Below are positions 1 to 5,084 of a DNA stretch of 5,084 bases, in pieces; the stretch's first letter is position 1; every line of letters starts with the position of its first letter. Both the position numbers and the translations under genes were made by a program. The stretch is from positions 1 to 5,084 of the forward strand of contig JAKSPR010000219.1 in NCBI GenBank assembly GCA_024404655.1, in the 5' to 3' direction. Source of the stretch: Clostridia bacterium. Its GTDB lineage: Bacteria > Bacillota > Clostridia > Oscillospirales > CAG-272. The notes beneath the pieces are model-generated. The model was given only the letters and a program-made list of their open reading frames with translations, had not been told where the DNA came from and did no database searches.

Positions 1-3000
1 TAAAGACGGCCATCCGGTTCGGTATGCCTGCCGTTGCGGTCACGGATCACGGCAATGTGCAGTCCTTCCCGGAAATGATGCTGGCTGCCATGAAGACCGA
101 TCTGAAGGTCATCTACGGCATTGAGGCCTACTATGTCGATGATACCGCCCGCGCCCTGTTCGGCACGACGGAGGGTACCTTCACCGATGAGGCCATTGTT
201 TTCGATATCGAGACCACGGGTCTTTCCAATATCACCGACAAGATCACCGAAATCGGCGCGGTGCGGATCAGAAACGGCGAAGTGCTGGAAACTTTTGATA
301 CCTTCGTCAATCCCGGAAGGCCCATTCCGGAGGAGATCGTCAAATTGACCGGCATCACGGATGAAATGGTCGCCGATGCACCCTCTGTTTCCGATGCGCT
401 GGATCAGTTCTTTGCCTTCATCGGCGGGGAAAACAAGCTGCTGATCGCCCACAATGCGGGCTTCGATATCGGCTTTATCCGACGGGCGTCGGAGGAATGC
501 GGCAAGGCGTTTTCCAATCCCTACCTTGACACGGTATCCATGAGCCGCTATGTCAATCCGGACTTAAAGAAGCACAAACTGGATATCGTCGCTGAATACT
601 ACGGGCTGGGGGACTTCAATCATCACAGAGCCTCCGATGACGCGGAAATGCTGGCGCAGATTTACTTCTGCATGTCGGATAAGATCAGACGTGAGGGCGT
701 TGAAAACTTTGCCCAGATGATCACCGCCATGAGTGAAAAGGCGGACCCCTTAAAGCTGAAAACCTATCACCAGATCATCCTTGTCAAGAATCTGGTGGGT
801 CTGAAAAATCTCTATAAGCTGATTTCAGCCTCCTATCTGAAATACTACAGAAAGAATCCCAGAATTCCCAAGACCCTGCTCAAGGAGCACAGAGAGGGTC
901 TGATCATCGGTTCTGCCTGCGAAGCGGGTGAACTGTTCCGGGCGATCGTCGAGAACAAGCCGTGGACGGAGATCAAGGAGATCGCATCCTTCTATGACTA
1001 TCTGGAGATCCAGCCGCTGTGCAACAACCGCTTCATGCTCTCCGACGGCACGGTTGCCGATGAAGAAGGGCTGAGGGAGCTGAACCGCAAGGTGGTGAAG
1101 CTGGGAGAAGAGCTGAACATCCCTGTTGTGGCGACGTGCGATGCGCATTTTCTGGAGCAGCATGATGAGATCGTGCGGAAAATCCTCATGGCGGGCAAAG
1201 GCTTCAATGACGCCGACCGTGATGTGGGACTGTACTTCCGCACCACCGATGAAATGCTTGCCGAATTTGAATACCTCGGCAAAGAAAAGGCCTACGAGGT
1301 CGTTGTCACAAACACCAACAAAATCGCCGATCAGATCGAGAAGATCCGTCCCATCCCGGACGGTCAGTATACGCCCAAACTGGAGGGCGCAGAGGAAGAA
1401 CTGCAGCGCCTGTGCTGGGAAAAGGCAAGGTCCTGGTACGAATACGAGGGAAAACTGCCCGAGGTCGTCACAGCCCGTCTGGAGCGCGAGCTGACGTCCA
1501 TCATCAAGCACGGCTTTGCGGTGCTTTACATGATCGCACAGAAGCTGGTGGCGTACTCCAACAGCCTCGGCTACATGGTCGGATCAAGAGGCTCCGTCGG
1601 TTCCTCCTTCGTTGCCTCCATGTCCGGTATTTCCGAGGTCAATCCGCTGCCGCCGCACTACCGGTGCAAGAAATGCCGGTATTCGGAATTCATTCTGGAC
1701 GGCTCCATCGGTTCGGGCTTTGACCTGACGCCGAAGGATTGTCCCAACTGCAAAACGAAAATGTATCAGGACGGACACGATATCCCCTTTGAGACCTTCC
1801 TCGGTTTCAACGGTGATAAGTCCCCCGATATCGACTTAAACTTCTCGGGCGACGTGCAGGGCAAGGTCCATAAATACACGGCGGAGCTGTTCGGTACGGA
1901 AAACGTGTTCCGCGCAGGCACCACCGGTACGCTGGCATCCAAGACCGCCTACGGTTACGTCGCAAAGTATGCGGAAGAGCACAAGGTCCACGTCAACCGC
2001 GCGGAGATCGACCGTCTCATCAGCATGATGGTGGGTATCAAGCGCACCACCGGTCAGCATCCAGGCGGCATCATCGTTGTACCGCGAGAATATGACGTCT
2101 ACGACTTCACACCCATCCAGCATCCGGCAGACGCGCCGGAATCGGATATCATCACCACCCACTTCCAGTTTACATATCTGCATGAGACCATTCTGAAGCT
2201 GGACGAGCTGGGACACGATATGCCGACGAAGCTGAAAATTCTGGAACGCTATACCGGCATTCCCGCCGATACGGTCGATACCTCCGACCGGGATGTGTAC
2301 GAGCTGTTCCATTCGGTCAAGCCCCTCGGCGTCAAGCCGGAAGATCTTTTAGGCTGTGAGCTGGGAACATGGGGCATCCCCGAATTCGGTACACCCTTTG
2401 CACAGCAGATGCTCAAGGACGCACAGCCGAGAACCTTTGCGGACCTTCTGCAGATCTCCGGTCTTTCCCACGGTACGGACGTGTGGCTTGGCAATGCGCA
2501 GGATCTCATCAAAAACGGTACCTGCACGATTTCCGAGGTTATCGGAACCCGAGACTCCATCATGCTGTATCTGTCCTATCACGGCATTGAAAAGTCCCTT
2601 GCCTTCAAGACCATGGAATCCGTGCGGAAAGGCAAAGGTCTGACGCCGGAAATGGAAGCTGCCATGAAGGAGCAGAACATACCCGACTGGTATGTTGCTT
2701 CCTGCAAGAAGATCAAATACATGTTCCCCAAAGCCCATGCGGCGGCCTACGTCATGCAGGCCATTCAGTTTGCATGGTATAAGGTCCACACACCGCTGGA
2801 ATTCTATGCGGCGTACTTCACCGCGGCTCCCGACGGCTTTGACGGGGAAGTGGTCCTGCGCGGACGCTCCGGCGTCATTGCCAAGATCAACGAAGTCAAG
2901 GACAAGGGCAATGAGGCAACGCAGAAGGAAGAAGACGTGGCGGATGCGCTGAAAATCGTGCTGGAAAGCATGGCGCGCGGTGTCCGCTATCTTGGTCCTG

Positions 3001-3248
3001 ACCTCTATAAGTCCGACGCGAAAGCCTTCCTGCCCGAGGACGGAAAGATCCGCATGCCCTTTACCGCAATGTCGGGTCTCGGCCTCTCCGCGGCAGAGAA
3101 GATCGTCCACGTCCGCGACGAGGGCGAAATCTTCTCAAGACAAGAGCTGCAGGAACGCGCCCAGCTCTCCAAGTCCGTCATGGAAATCCTCGCCGGCAGC
3201 GGCGTCCTCGACGGCATGAGCGAAACTAACCAGCTTTCCCTGTTCTGA
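1..3248 (+). CDS. polC: DNA polymerase III alpha subunit, PolC type (5'-truncated by window edge)
   Basis: This is the essential replicative DNA polymerase of low-GC Gram-positives, extending DNA and proofreading it at the fork in the cytoplasm. The gene is open at base 3 and upstream of the first ATG (24), so the start lies outside; 1081 residues are visible and roughly 350 N-terminal ones (OB region, start of PHP) are missing compared with the ~1437-residue Bacillus protein. Domains in order, numbering the codon at base 3 as residue 1: end of the first PHP segment (VTDHGNVQSFPE); DEDDh exonuclease about 64-230 with D68, E70, D155, H208 and D213 all present; second PHP segment about 260-420; palm with GSRGSVGSS at 527-535; Cys4 zinc site C555, C558, C580, C583; catalytic D609 and D611 (PDIDLNF) and D734 (KLDELGHD). 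The C-terminus NQLSLF is a beta-clamp-binding motif. No frameshift or missing key residue is seen. Identification is near certain from strong recalled similarity to Bacillus PolC throughout. Confidence 0.98.
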   Translation, partial: KTAIRFGMPAVAVTDHGNVQSFPEMMLAAMKTDLKVIYGIEAYYVDDTARALFGTTEGTFTDEAIVFDIETTGLSNITDKITEIGAVRIRNGEVLETFDTFVNPGRPIPEEIVKLTGITDEMVADAPSVSDALDQFFAFIGGENKLLIAHNAGFDIGFIRRASEECGKAFSNPYLDTVSMSRYVNPDLKKHKLDIVAEYYGLGDFNHHRASDDAEMLAQIYFCMSDKIRREGVENFAQMITAMSEKADPLKLKTYHQIILVKNLVGLKNLYKLISASYLKYYRKNPRIPKTLLKEHREGLIIGSACEAGELFRAIVENKPWTEIKEIASFYDYLEIQPLCNNRFMLSDGTVADEEGLRELNRKVVKLGEELNIPVVATCDAHFLEQHDEIVRKILMAGKGFNDADRDVGLYFRTTDEMLAEFEYLGKEKAYEVVVTNTNKIADQIEKIRPIPDGQYTPKLEGAEEELQRLCWEKARSWYEYEGKLPEVVTARLERELTSIIKHGFAVLYMIAQKLVAYSNSLGYMVGSRGSVGSSFVASMSGISEVNPLPPHYRCKKCRYSEFILDGSIGSGFDLTPKDCPNCKTKMYQDGHDIPFETFLGFNGDKSPDIDLNFSGDVQGKVHKYTAELFGTENVFRAGTTGTLASKTAYGYVAKYAEEHKVHVNRAEIDRLISMMVGIKRTTGQHPGGIIVVPREYDVYDFTPIQHPADAPESDIITTHFQFTYLHETILKLDELGHDMPTKLKILERYTGIPADTVDTSDRDVYELFHSVKPLGVKPEDLLGCELGTWGIPEFGTPFAQQMLKDAQPRTFADLLQISGLSHGTDVWLGNAQDLIKNGTCTISEVIGTRDSIMLYLSYHGIEKSLAFKTMESVRKGKGLTPEMEAAMKEQNIPDWYVASCKKIKYMFPKAHAAAYVMQAIQFAWYKVHTPLEFYAAYFTAAPDGFDGEVVLRGRSGVIAKINEVKDKGNEATQKEEDVADALKIVLESMARGVRYLGPDLYKSDAKAFLPEDGKIRMPFTAMSGLGLSAAEKIVHVRDEGEIFSRQELQERAQLSKSVMEILAGSGVLDGMSETNQLSLF

Positions 3249-3277
3249 TTCCGGGTTTCTGTTAAGCCCCCCCGGAA
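3249..3277 (+). terminator. Hairpin immediately after polC, possible 3' end or terminator
   Basis: A perfect 7-bp inverted repeat, TTCCGGG (3249-3255) and CCCGGAA (3271-3277), begins directly after the polC stop codon, with a 15-nt loop. The position is right for a transcript end. However, it is followed by AAACTCTCC rather than a T-run, so it is not a canonical intrinsic terminator; it may instead protect the mRNA 3' end or work together with downstream hairpins. Confidence 0.35.
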
Positions 3278-3430
3278 AAACTCTCCGAGCAGCACAAATC
3301 AGGATAGAATGCCCCGCGAAGCATGCAAGGGCGACCGCAAAGCCCTTGACGGTCACCCCCGGAAGCCGGGAAAAGGCGGAAATCAGCCGAGGGCAGCTCC
3401 TTGGTCTGAATAGCCACGATTTTGGTGAAA
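3278..3430. other. Gene-free, hairpin-rich intergenic stretch, identity unknown
   Basis: I see no convincing gene here on either strand; the short open frames lack ribosome binding sites and protein-like composition. Three small inverted repeats can be read: CAAGGGC/GCCCTTG (3326-3332 with 3342-3348, 9-nt loop), CCCGG/CCGGG (3358-3362 with 3366-3370, 3-nt loop) and CCGAGG/CCTTGG (3387-3392 with 3399-3404, one G-U). In addition GACCG (3333-3337), in the loop of the first hairpin, is complementary to CGGTC (3350-3354). It could be an unrecognised structured RNA, part of an extended polC 3' UTR, or an interspersed repeat copy. No known RNA family is recognised. Confidence 0.4.
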
Positions 3431-3485
3431 ATTTTTTGAATTTTTCCCGAAACCACTTGATAATTCATCCGGAAAATGGTATACT
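3428..3485 (+). promoter_or_regulatory. Strong sigma-A promoter for hup, extended -10
   Basis: The -35 box TTGATA (3457-3462) and -10 box TATACT (3480-3485) are separated by exactly 17 bases, and TG at 3477-3478 one base before the -10 box makes it an extended -10. Just upstream, 3428-3445 is a run of A- and T-tracts (AAAATTTTTT then TTTTT) resembling an UP element. Transcription should start near 3491-3492, giving a leader of about 110 nt before hup. The near-consensus match fits the very high expression expected of HU. Inferred from sequence alone, but this is the clearest promoter in the window. Confidence 0.85.
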
Positions 3486-3503
3486 ATATCAGCACGCATG
3501 CCA

Positions 3504-3553
3504 ACCGGGAAGTCATAAGGCGGAAGAAACATCGTCTGTCCGCTGACACCGGT
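3504..3553 (+). promoter_or_regulatory. Two-stem structure in the hup leader
   Basis: Within the predicted hup 5' UTR, an outer stem ACCGG/CCGGT (3504-3508 with 3549-3553) encloses an inner stem GGCGGA/TCCGCT (3519-3524 with 3539-3544, one G-U, 14-nt loop). The ribosome binding site AGAAAGG (3585-3591) lies outside the structure and looks accessible. The fold may stabilise the mRNA or be a regulatory target; I do not recognise it as a known leader motif. Confidence 0.35.
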
Positions 3554-3602
3554 ACTGAATTGCAATAAAGATGATTCAACTCAAAGAAAGGTTACAAAAG
3601 CA

Positions 3603-3878
3603 ATGAACAAGACTCAGGTTATTGACGCAGTCGCTCAGAAGACTGGTATGAAGAAGAAGGACGCAGAAGGCGTTGTCAACGCATTCCTGTCCACCATCGA
3701 AGACGCTCTCGCAGCTGGCGAGAAGGTTCAGCTCGTCGGCTTCGGTACATTTGAGACCAAGGAAAGAGCAGCAAGAACCGGCAGAAATCCCGCTACCAAC
3801 GAGACCATTGAGATCGCCGCTTCCAAGCACCCGGCATTCACCGCCGGCAAGGCACTCAAGGAAATCGTCAATAAGTAA
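3603..3878 (+). CDS. hup: HU family DNA-binding nucleoid protein
   Basis: Encodes a 91-residue HU protein, the usual length for the family, which binds and bends DNA non-specifically as a dimer and compacts the nucleoid. The N-terminal dimerisation helices (MNKTQVIDAVAQKTG onward, about 1-40) are followed by the signature VQLVGFGTFE (42-51) and the beta-arm with RAARTGRNP (55-63), in which P63 is the DNA-intercalating proline; the C-terminal helix ends KALKEIVNK. The ATG at 3603 is preceded by AGAAAGG at a spacing of 11 bases. Codon choice is strongly biased (AAG, CTC, ATC, GGT), unlike yabQ downstream, as expected for an abundant protein. It has its own sigma-A promoter and its own terminator, so it is probably mainly monocistronic. 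In many Clostridia hup sits directly before the RqcP gene, as here. Confidence 0.97.
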   Translation: MNKTQVIDAVAQKTGMKKKDAEGVVNAFLSTIEDALAAGEKVQLVGFGTFETKERAARTGRNPATNETIEIAASKHPAFTAGKALKEIVNK

Positions 3879-3887
3879 TTGATGGCA

Positions 3888-3905
3888 CCGGAGGTTCGTC
3901 TCCGG
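3888..3905 (+). other. UUCG-loop hairpin after hup
   Basis: CCGGAG (3888-3893) pairs with CTCCGG (3900-3905); a G-U pair (3894, 3899) closes a UUCG tetraloop, a very stable loop in this kind of context. It lies 9 bases after the hup stop and just before the main terminator stem. It probably acts as an mRNA-stabilising element or part of a compound terminator. Confidence 0.5.
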
Positions 3906-3914
3906 CGAAAAGCG

Positions 3915-3953
3915 GACCGCACCTTGCACAGTCTTGGTGCGGTCGTTTTGTTA
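3915..3953 (+). terminator. Intrinsic terminator of hup
   Basis: A perfect 9-bp stem, GACCGCACC (3915-3923) with GGTGCGGTC (3936-3944), has a 12-nt loop and is followed by GTTTTGTTA. An A-run (GAAAAG, 3907-3912) precedes it. This is a classical rho-independent terminator; the T-tract is interrupted, so some read-through into rqcP is plausible. Confidence 0.85.
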
Positions 3954-3961
3954 CGGTGATA

Positions 3962-3997
3962 TCCGGCACTGCCGGAAAAACTCCGGCTGCAGCCGGA
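3962..3997 (+). repeat. Two tandem hairpins with the same stem sequence, upstream of rqcP
   Basis: TCCGGC-ACT-GCCGGA (3962-3976) and TCCGGC-TGCA-GCCGGA (3982-3997) are separated by AAAAC. Each arm is identical to its counterpart, so arm 2 can also pair with arm 3 across the AAAAC spacer, and arm 1 with arm 4. The second hairpin ends 1 base before the rqcP Shine-Dalgarno GGAGG (3999-4003). No T-run follows either stem, so they are not simple terminators. A role in attenuation, translation control or RNA processing is possible but unproven. Confidence 0.55.
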
Positions 3998-4011
3998 TGG
4001 AGGAACATAAG

Positions 4012-4257
4012 ATGAGACTGGATAAATATCTGAAAGTCGCACGGATCATCAAGCGGCGGACCGTGGCAAACGATGCCTGTGACGCCGATCATGTGACGGT
4101 CAACGGGCGCAGAGCCAAGGCCTCCTATGATGTCAAAGAGGGCGATATTCTGGAAATCACGTTCGGTGAACGTACCATGCGGGTGCGTGTGCTGGATGTG
4201 AAGGAGCACGTCGGCAAGGCCGATGCGTCCTCCATGTACGAGGTCATTGACACCTGA
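4012..4257 (+). CDS. rqcP: RqcP (YabO), S4-domain ribosome-associated quality control protein
   Basis: An 81-residue S4-domain protein matching Bacillus YabO/RqcP (86 residues) from MRLDKYLKVARIIKRRT to the SSMYEVI near the end. In Bacillus this protein binds the obstructed 50S subunit with RqcH and holds the peptidyl-tRNA in the P site during C-terminal alanine tailing of stalled chains. The S4 fold occupies about residues 1-62, with R2, the KRR at 14-16 and the VTVNGRRAKASYDVKEGD stretch being conserved RNA-contact regions. The start at 4012 is chosen because GGAGG (3999-4003) is 8 bases upstream and the family begins MRLDK; the frame is open back to 3934 but that part lies within the hup terminator. 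No dedicated promoter is visible, so transcription may come by read-through from hup. The related HslR heat-shock protein is an alternative family name, but size and context favour RqcP. Confidence 0.93.
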   Translation: MRLDKYLKVARIIKRRTVANDACDADHVTVNGRRAKASYDVKEGDILEITFGERTMRVRVLDVKEHVGKADASSMYEVIDT

Positions 4258-4273
4258 ATTTCTTTCGGGTCAG

Positions 4274-4281
4274 CATACTTT
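4274..4281 (+). promoter_or_regulatory. Possible sigma-E -10 element for yabPQ (weak)
   Basis: CATACTTT matches the sigma-E -10 consensus CATACAnT at all but one specified position, and yabP/yabQ are sigma-E-dependent in Bacillus. At the usual 13-base spacing the -35 region (CTGAATT, 4254-4260) matches only poorly. A start near 4288 would be predicted. An eight-base match like this can easily arise by chance. Confidence 0.25.
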
Positions 4282-4329
4282 CCCTGTTTTTTTCATAAGA
4301 TGAAGCATCAAAGCAAAGGACAGGGGAGG
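4278..4329 (+). promoter_or_regulatory. Helix that would sequester the yabP ribosome binding site
   Basis: The pyrimidine-rich strand 4278-4292 (CTTTCCCTGTTTTTT) can pair without interruption with the purine-rich strand 4315-4329 (AAAGGACAGGGGAGG): 15 pairs, four of them G-U, with a 22-nt loop that holds a small GATG/CATC stem. The paired strand includes the whole yabP Shine-Dalgarno GGGGAGG (4323-4329). If it forms, ribosome access to yabP would be blocked in transcripts that start upstream. The pairing is read directly; the regulatory role is inferred. Confidence 0.45.
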
Positions 4330-4336
4330 CGTGGTT

Positions 4337-4618
4337 ATGACATCGGAAAGACAGGGGGACAGACTGCATAAGATCACCCTTGATAACCGCAAAGGACTGA
4401 CAGTTACGGGTGTTCTGGATGTGGACAGCTGCGACGGGAGTACCGTCACGGCACAGACCGTCTGCGGACTTCTGACCGTGGAAGGGGAAAACCTGCATGT
4501 GAAGCGTCTTTCTCTGGAAGACGGGGTCCTTGATGTGGAGGGCACGGTCGGTGCGCTTTATTATCAGGAAAACACCGAGGACAAAAAGAGCGGGTTCTTT
4601 GCCCGGTTGTTCCGGTGA
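4337..4618 (+). CDS. yabP: Sporulation protein YabP
   Basis: A 93-residue protein of the YabP family, made in the mother cell during sporulation in Bacillus; its molecular activity is unknown to me. Visible family features are HKITLDNRKGLTVTGVLDVDS near residues 11-31, the repeated beta-strand pattern with LLTVEGENLHVKRLSLEDG (45-63) and VLDVEGTV (64-71), and the characteristic C-terminus GFFARLFR. There is no signal peptide or membrane segment, so it is probably cytoplasmic or peripheral. The ATG at 4337 is chosen because GGGGAGG (4323-4329) ends 7 bases before it; an in-frame GTG at 4331 is too close to that site. The gene follows rqcP after 79 bases and overlaps yabQ by 4 bases, so the two are translationally coupled. 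The family resembles YqfC, but the neighbours settle it as YabP. Confidence 0.92.
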   Translation: MTSERQGDRLHKITLDNRKGLTVTGVLDVDSCDGSTVTAQTVCGLLTVEGENLHVKRLSLEDGVLDVEGTVGALYYQENTEDKKSGFFARLFR

Positions 4619-5084
4619 GCGGGAGCTATCCGGAGCTGCTTGTGGAAGCCTCACGGGCTGGGGATGTGCGGGTCATACCCGATGCGCTCCTTGCCGGGGT
4701 TCTCATGGGGATGCTCTATGACGGACTGCGGATCTGCTATATGGCGGCAGGACTGAGACCGCTGGCAGGACAGTCGGCGCTCTCCGAAAGATTATCTGTC
4801 TATCAGAAGAAGAGAATAGGCGGACGGAAAAAGCAGGACAGCACCGGATGTGCGGTGACACAGAAAGAAAAAACAAGAGGACGCCGGGCATGGCTTCTTA
4901 TGATTCTGCCGGATATATTCTACTGCCTGATCTGCGGGGTGTTTGCTTCAGTATTCCTCTATGCGGAGAATGCGGGGGAGCTGCGCTGGTATATTCCGGC
5001 TTCCATGGCGGCAGGATTCTTTGCCTACTATGGGACAGCCGGACGGCTGGTCATGCGGGCCTCGACAGGGATTCTATCCGTTCT
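4615..5084 (+). CDS. yabQ: Spore cortex biosynthesis protein YabQ (3'-truncated by window edge)
   Basis: The frame opens with GTG at 4615, overlapping the yabP stop in the arrangement GTGA, and stays open for 156 codons to the window end. It matches the YabQ family, a mother-cell membrane protein needed for cortex formation in Bacillus. A first hydrophobic segment at about 20-42 contains LLAGVLMGMLYDGLRI, the family's usual first helix ending in YD..R; a basic linker follows at about 58-92; then helices at about 93-117 (with PDIFYCLICGVF) and 124-145, joined by the conserved GELRWY turn. No clear Shine-Dalgarno precedes the GTG, consistent with coupling to yabP; a later GTG at 4666 is possible. 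Codon use (AGA, ATA, GGA) is less biased than in hup. The next gene would be expected to be divIC/ftsB-like, but it is not in view. Confidence 0.88.
   Translation, partial: MSGSYPELLVEASRAGDVRVIPDALLAGVLMGMLYDGLRICYMAAGLRPLAGQSALSERLSVYQKKRIGGRKKQDSTGCAVTQKEKTRGRRAWLLMILPDIFYCLICGVFASVFLYAENAGELRWYIPASMAAGFFAYYGTAGRLVMRASTGILSV

Noticed and set aside
204..641. Exonuclease domain as a separate DnaQ-type gene
   Set aside because: The frame is continuous with the PHP and polymerase regions on both sides, which is the defining architecture of PolC.
825..1511. Long antisense open frame (228 codons) inside polC
   Set aside because: It lies wholly within the certain polC frame, has no ribosome site, and its length follows from the GC-biased third positions of polC. 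The translation resembles no family I know.
2349..3110. Long antisense open frame (253 codons) inside polC
   Set aside because: Same explanation: it is a mirror of the conserved polymerase core, with no start signal and no recognisable protein.
3326..3354. Possible H-type pseudoknot: stem CAAGGGC/GCCCTTG with its loop GACCG pairing to CGGTC
   Set aside because: The connecting segments would be 0 and 1 nt, too short to span a 7-bp stem, so the two pairings are more likely alternatives than a real pseudoknot.
3135..3468. Minus-strand short open frames spanning the polC end and the intergenic gap
   Set aside because: Cys/Arg/Phe-rich, low-plausibility translations without ribosome binding sites; they overlap the polC C-terminus and the hup promoter.
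3934..4011. Upstream in-frame extension of rqcP
   Set aside because: It would start inside the hup terminator stem, has no ribosome site, and the family begins at MRLDK, which has a good Shine-Dalgarno 8 bases upstream.
4267..4293. T7 run after a GGG/CCC pairing as an rqcP terminator
   Set aside because: The stem is only 3 bp with a 12-nt loop, too weak for intrinsic termination; the T-run is better explained as the pyrimidine arm opposite the yabP ribosome site.
4331..4336. GTG start two codons upstream of the chosen yabP ATG
   Set aside because: It is only 1 base after the Shine-Dalgarno GGGGAGG, too close for initiation; ATG at 4337 has normal 7-base spacing.

Overview
The window comes from a moderately GC-rich, low-copy housekeeping region of a Gram-positive Firmicute, most likely a spore-forming (or formerly spore-forming) member of the Clostridia. 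Three things point there: a PolC-type replicative polymerase, which is confined to Firmicutes and close relatives; a small RqcP/YabO S4-domain protein; and the sporulation pair yabP-yabQ. A placement near the Oscillospiraceae/Ruminococcaceae is only a guess from GC content and codon use. I see no rRNA, tRNA, CRISPR array, insertion sequence or phage gene. All genes are on the + strand.

Layout: (1) From base 1 to 3248 runs the 3' three quarters of polC, encoding the end of the first PHP segment, an intact DEDDh proofreading exonuclease, the second PHP segment, the zinc-binding palm region with all three catalytic aspartates, and a C-terminal beta-clamp-binding tail. (2) From 3249 to 3602 is a gene-free gap. 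It begins with a 7-bp hairpin right after the polC stop, continues through several small GC-rich hairpins with no recognised identity, then an A/T-rich tract, and ends with a near-consensus sigma-A promoter and a leader of about 110 nt for the next gene. (3) From 3603 to 3878 is hup, encoding the HU nucleoid protein, followed by a UUCG hairpin and a strong intrinsic terminator. (4) Two hairpins with the same stem sequence precede rqcP (4012-4257). (5) yabP (4337-4618) and yabQ (from 4615, running off the end) overlap by 4 bases.

How the genes fit together: polC and hup serve chromosome replication and nucleoid organisation, rqcP serves rescue of stalled 50S subunits, and yabP/yabQ act in the mother cell during sporulation. 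The hup-rqcP-yabP-yabQ order is the hup-containing version of the yabO-yabP-yabQ-divIC cluster known from Bacillus and Clostridia. hup has its own strong promoter and terminator, so rqcP and the genes after it probably depend on read-through or on weaker promoters.

I found no evidence for a wholly new system. The most interesting signals are non-coding. A 15-bp helix could bury the yabP ribosome binding site, and a possible sigma-E -10 element overlaps the helix's left arm. There are also the repeated hairpins before rqcP and the unexplained hairpin-rich stretch between polC and hup.
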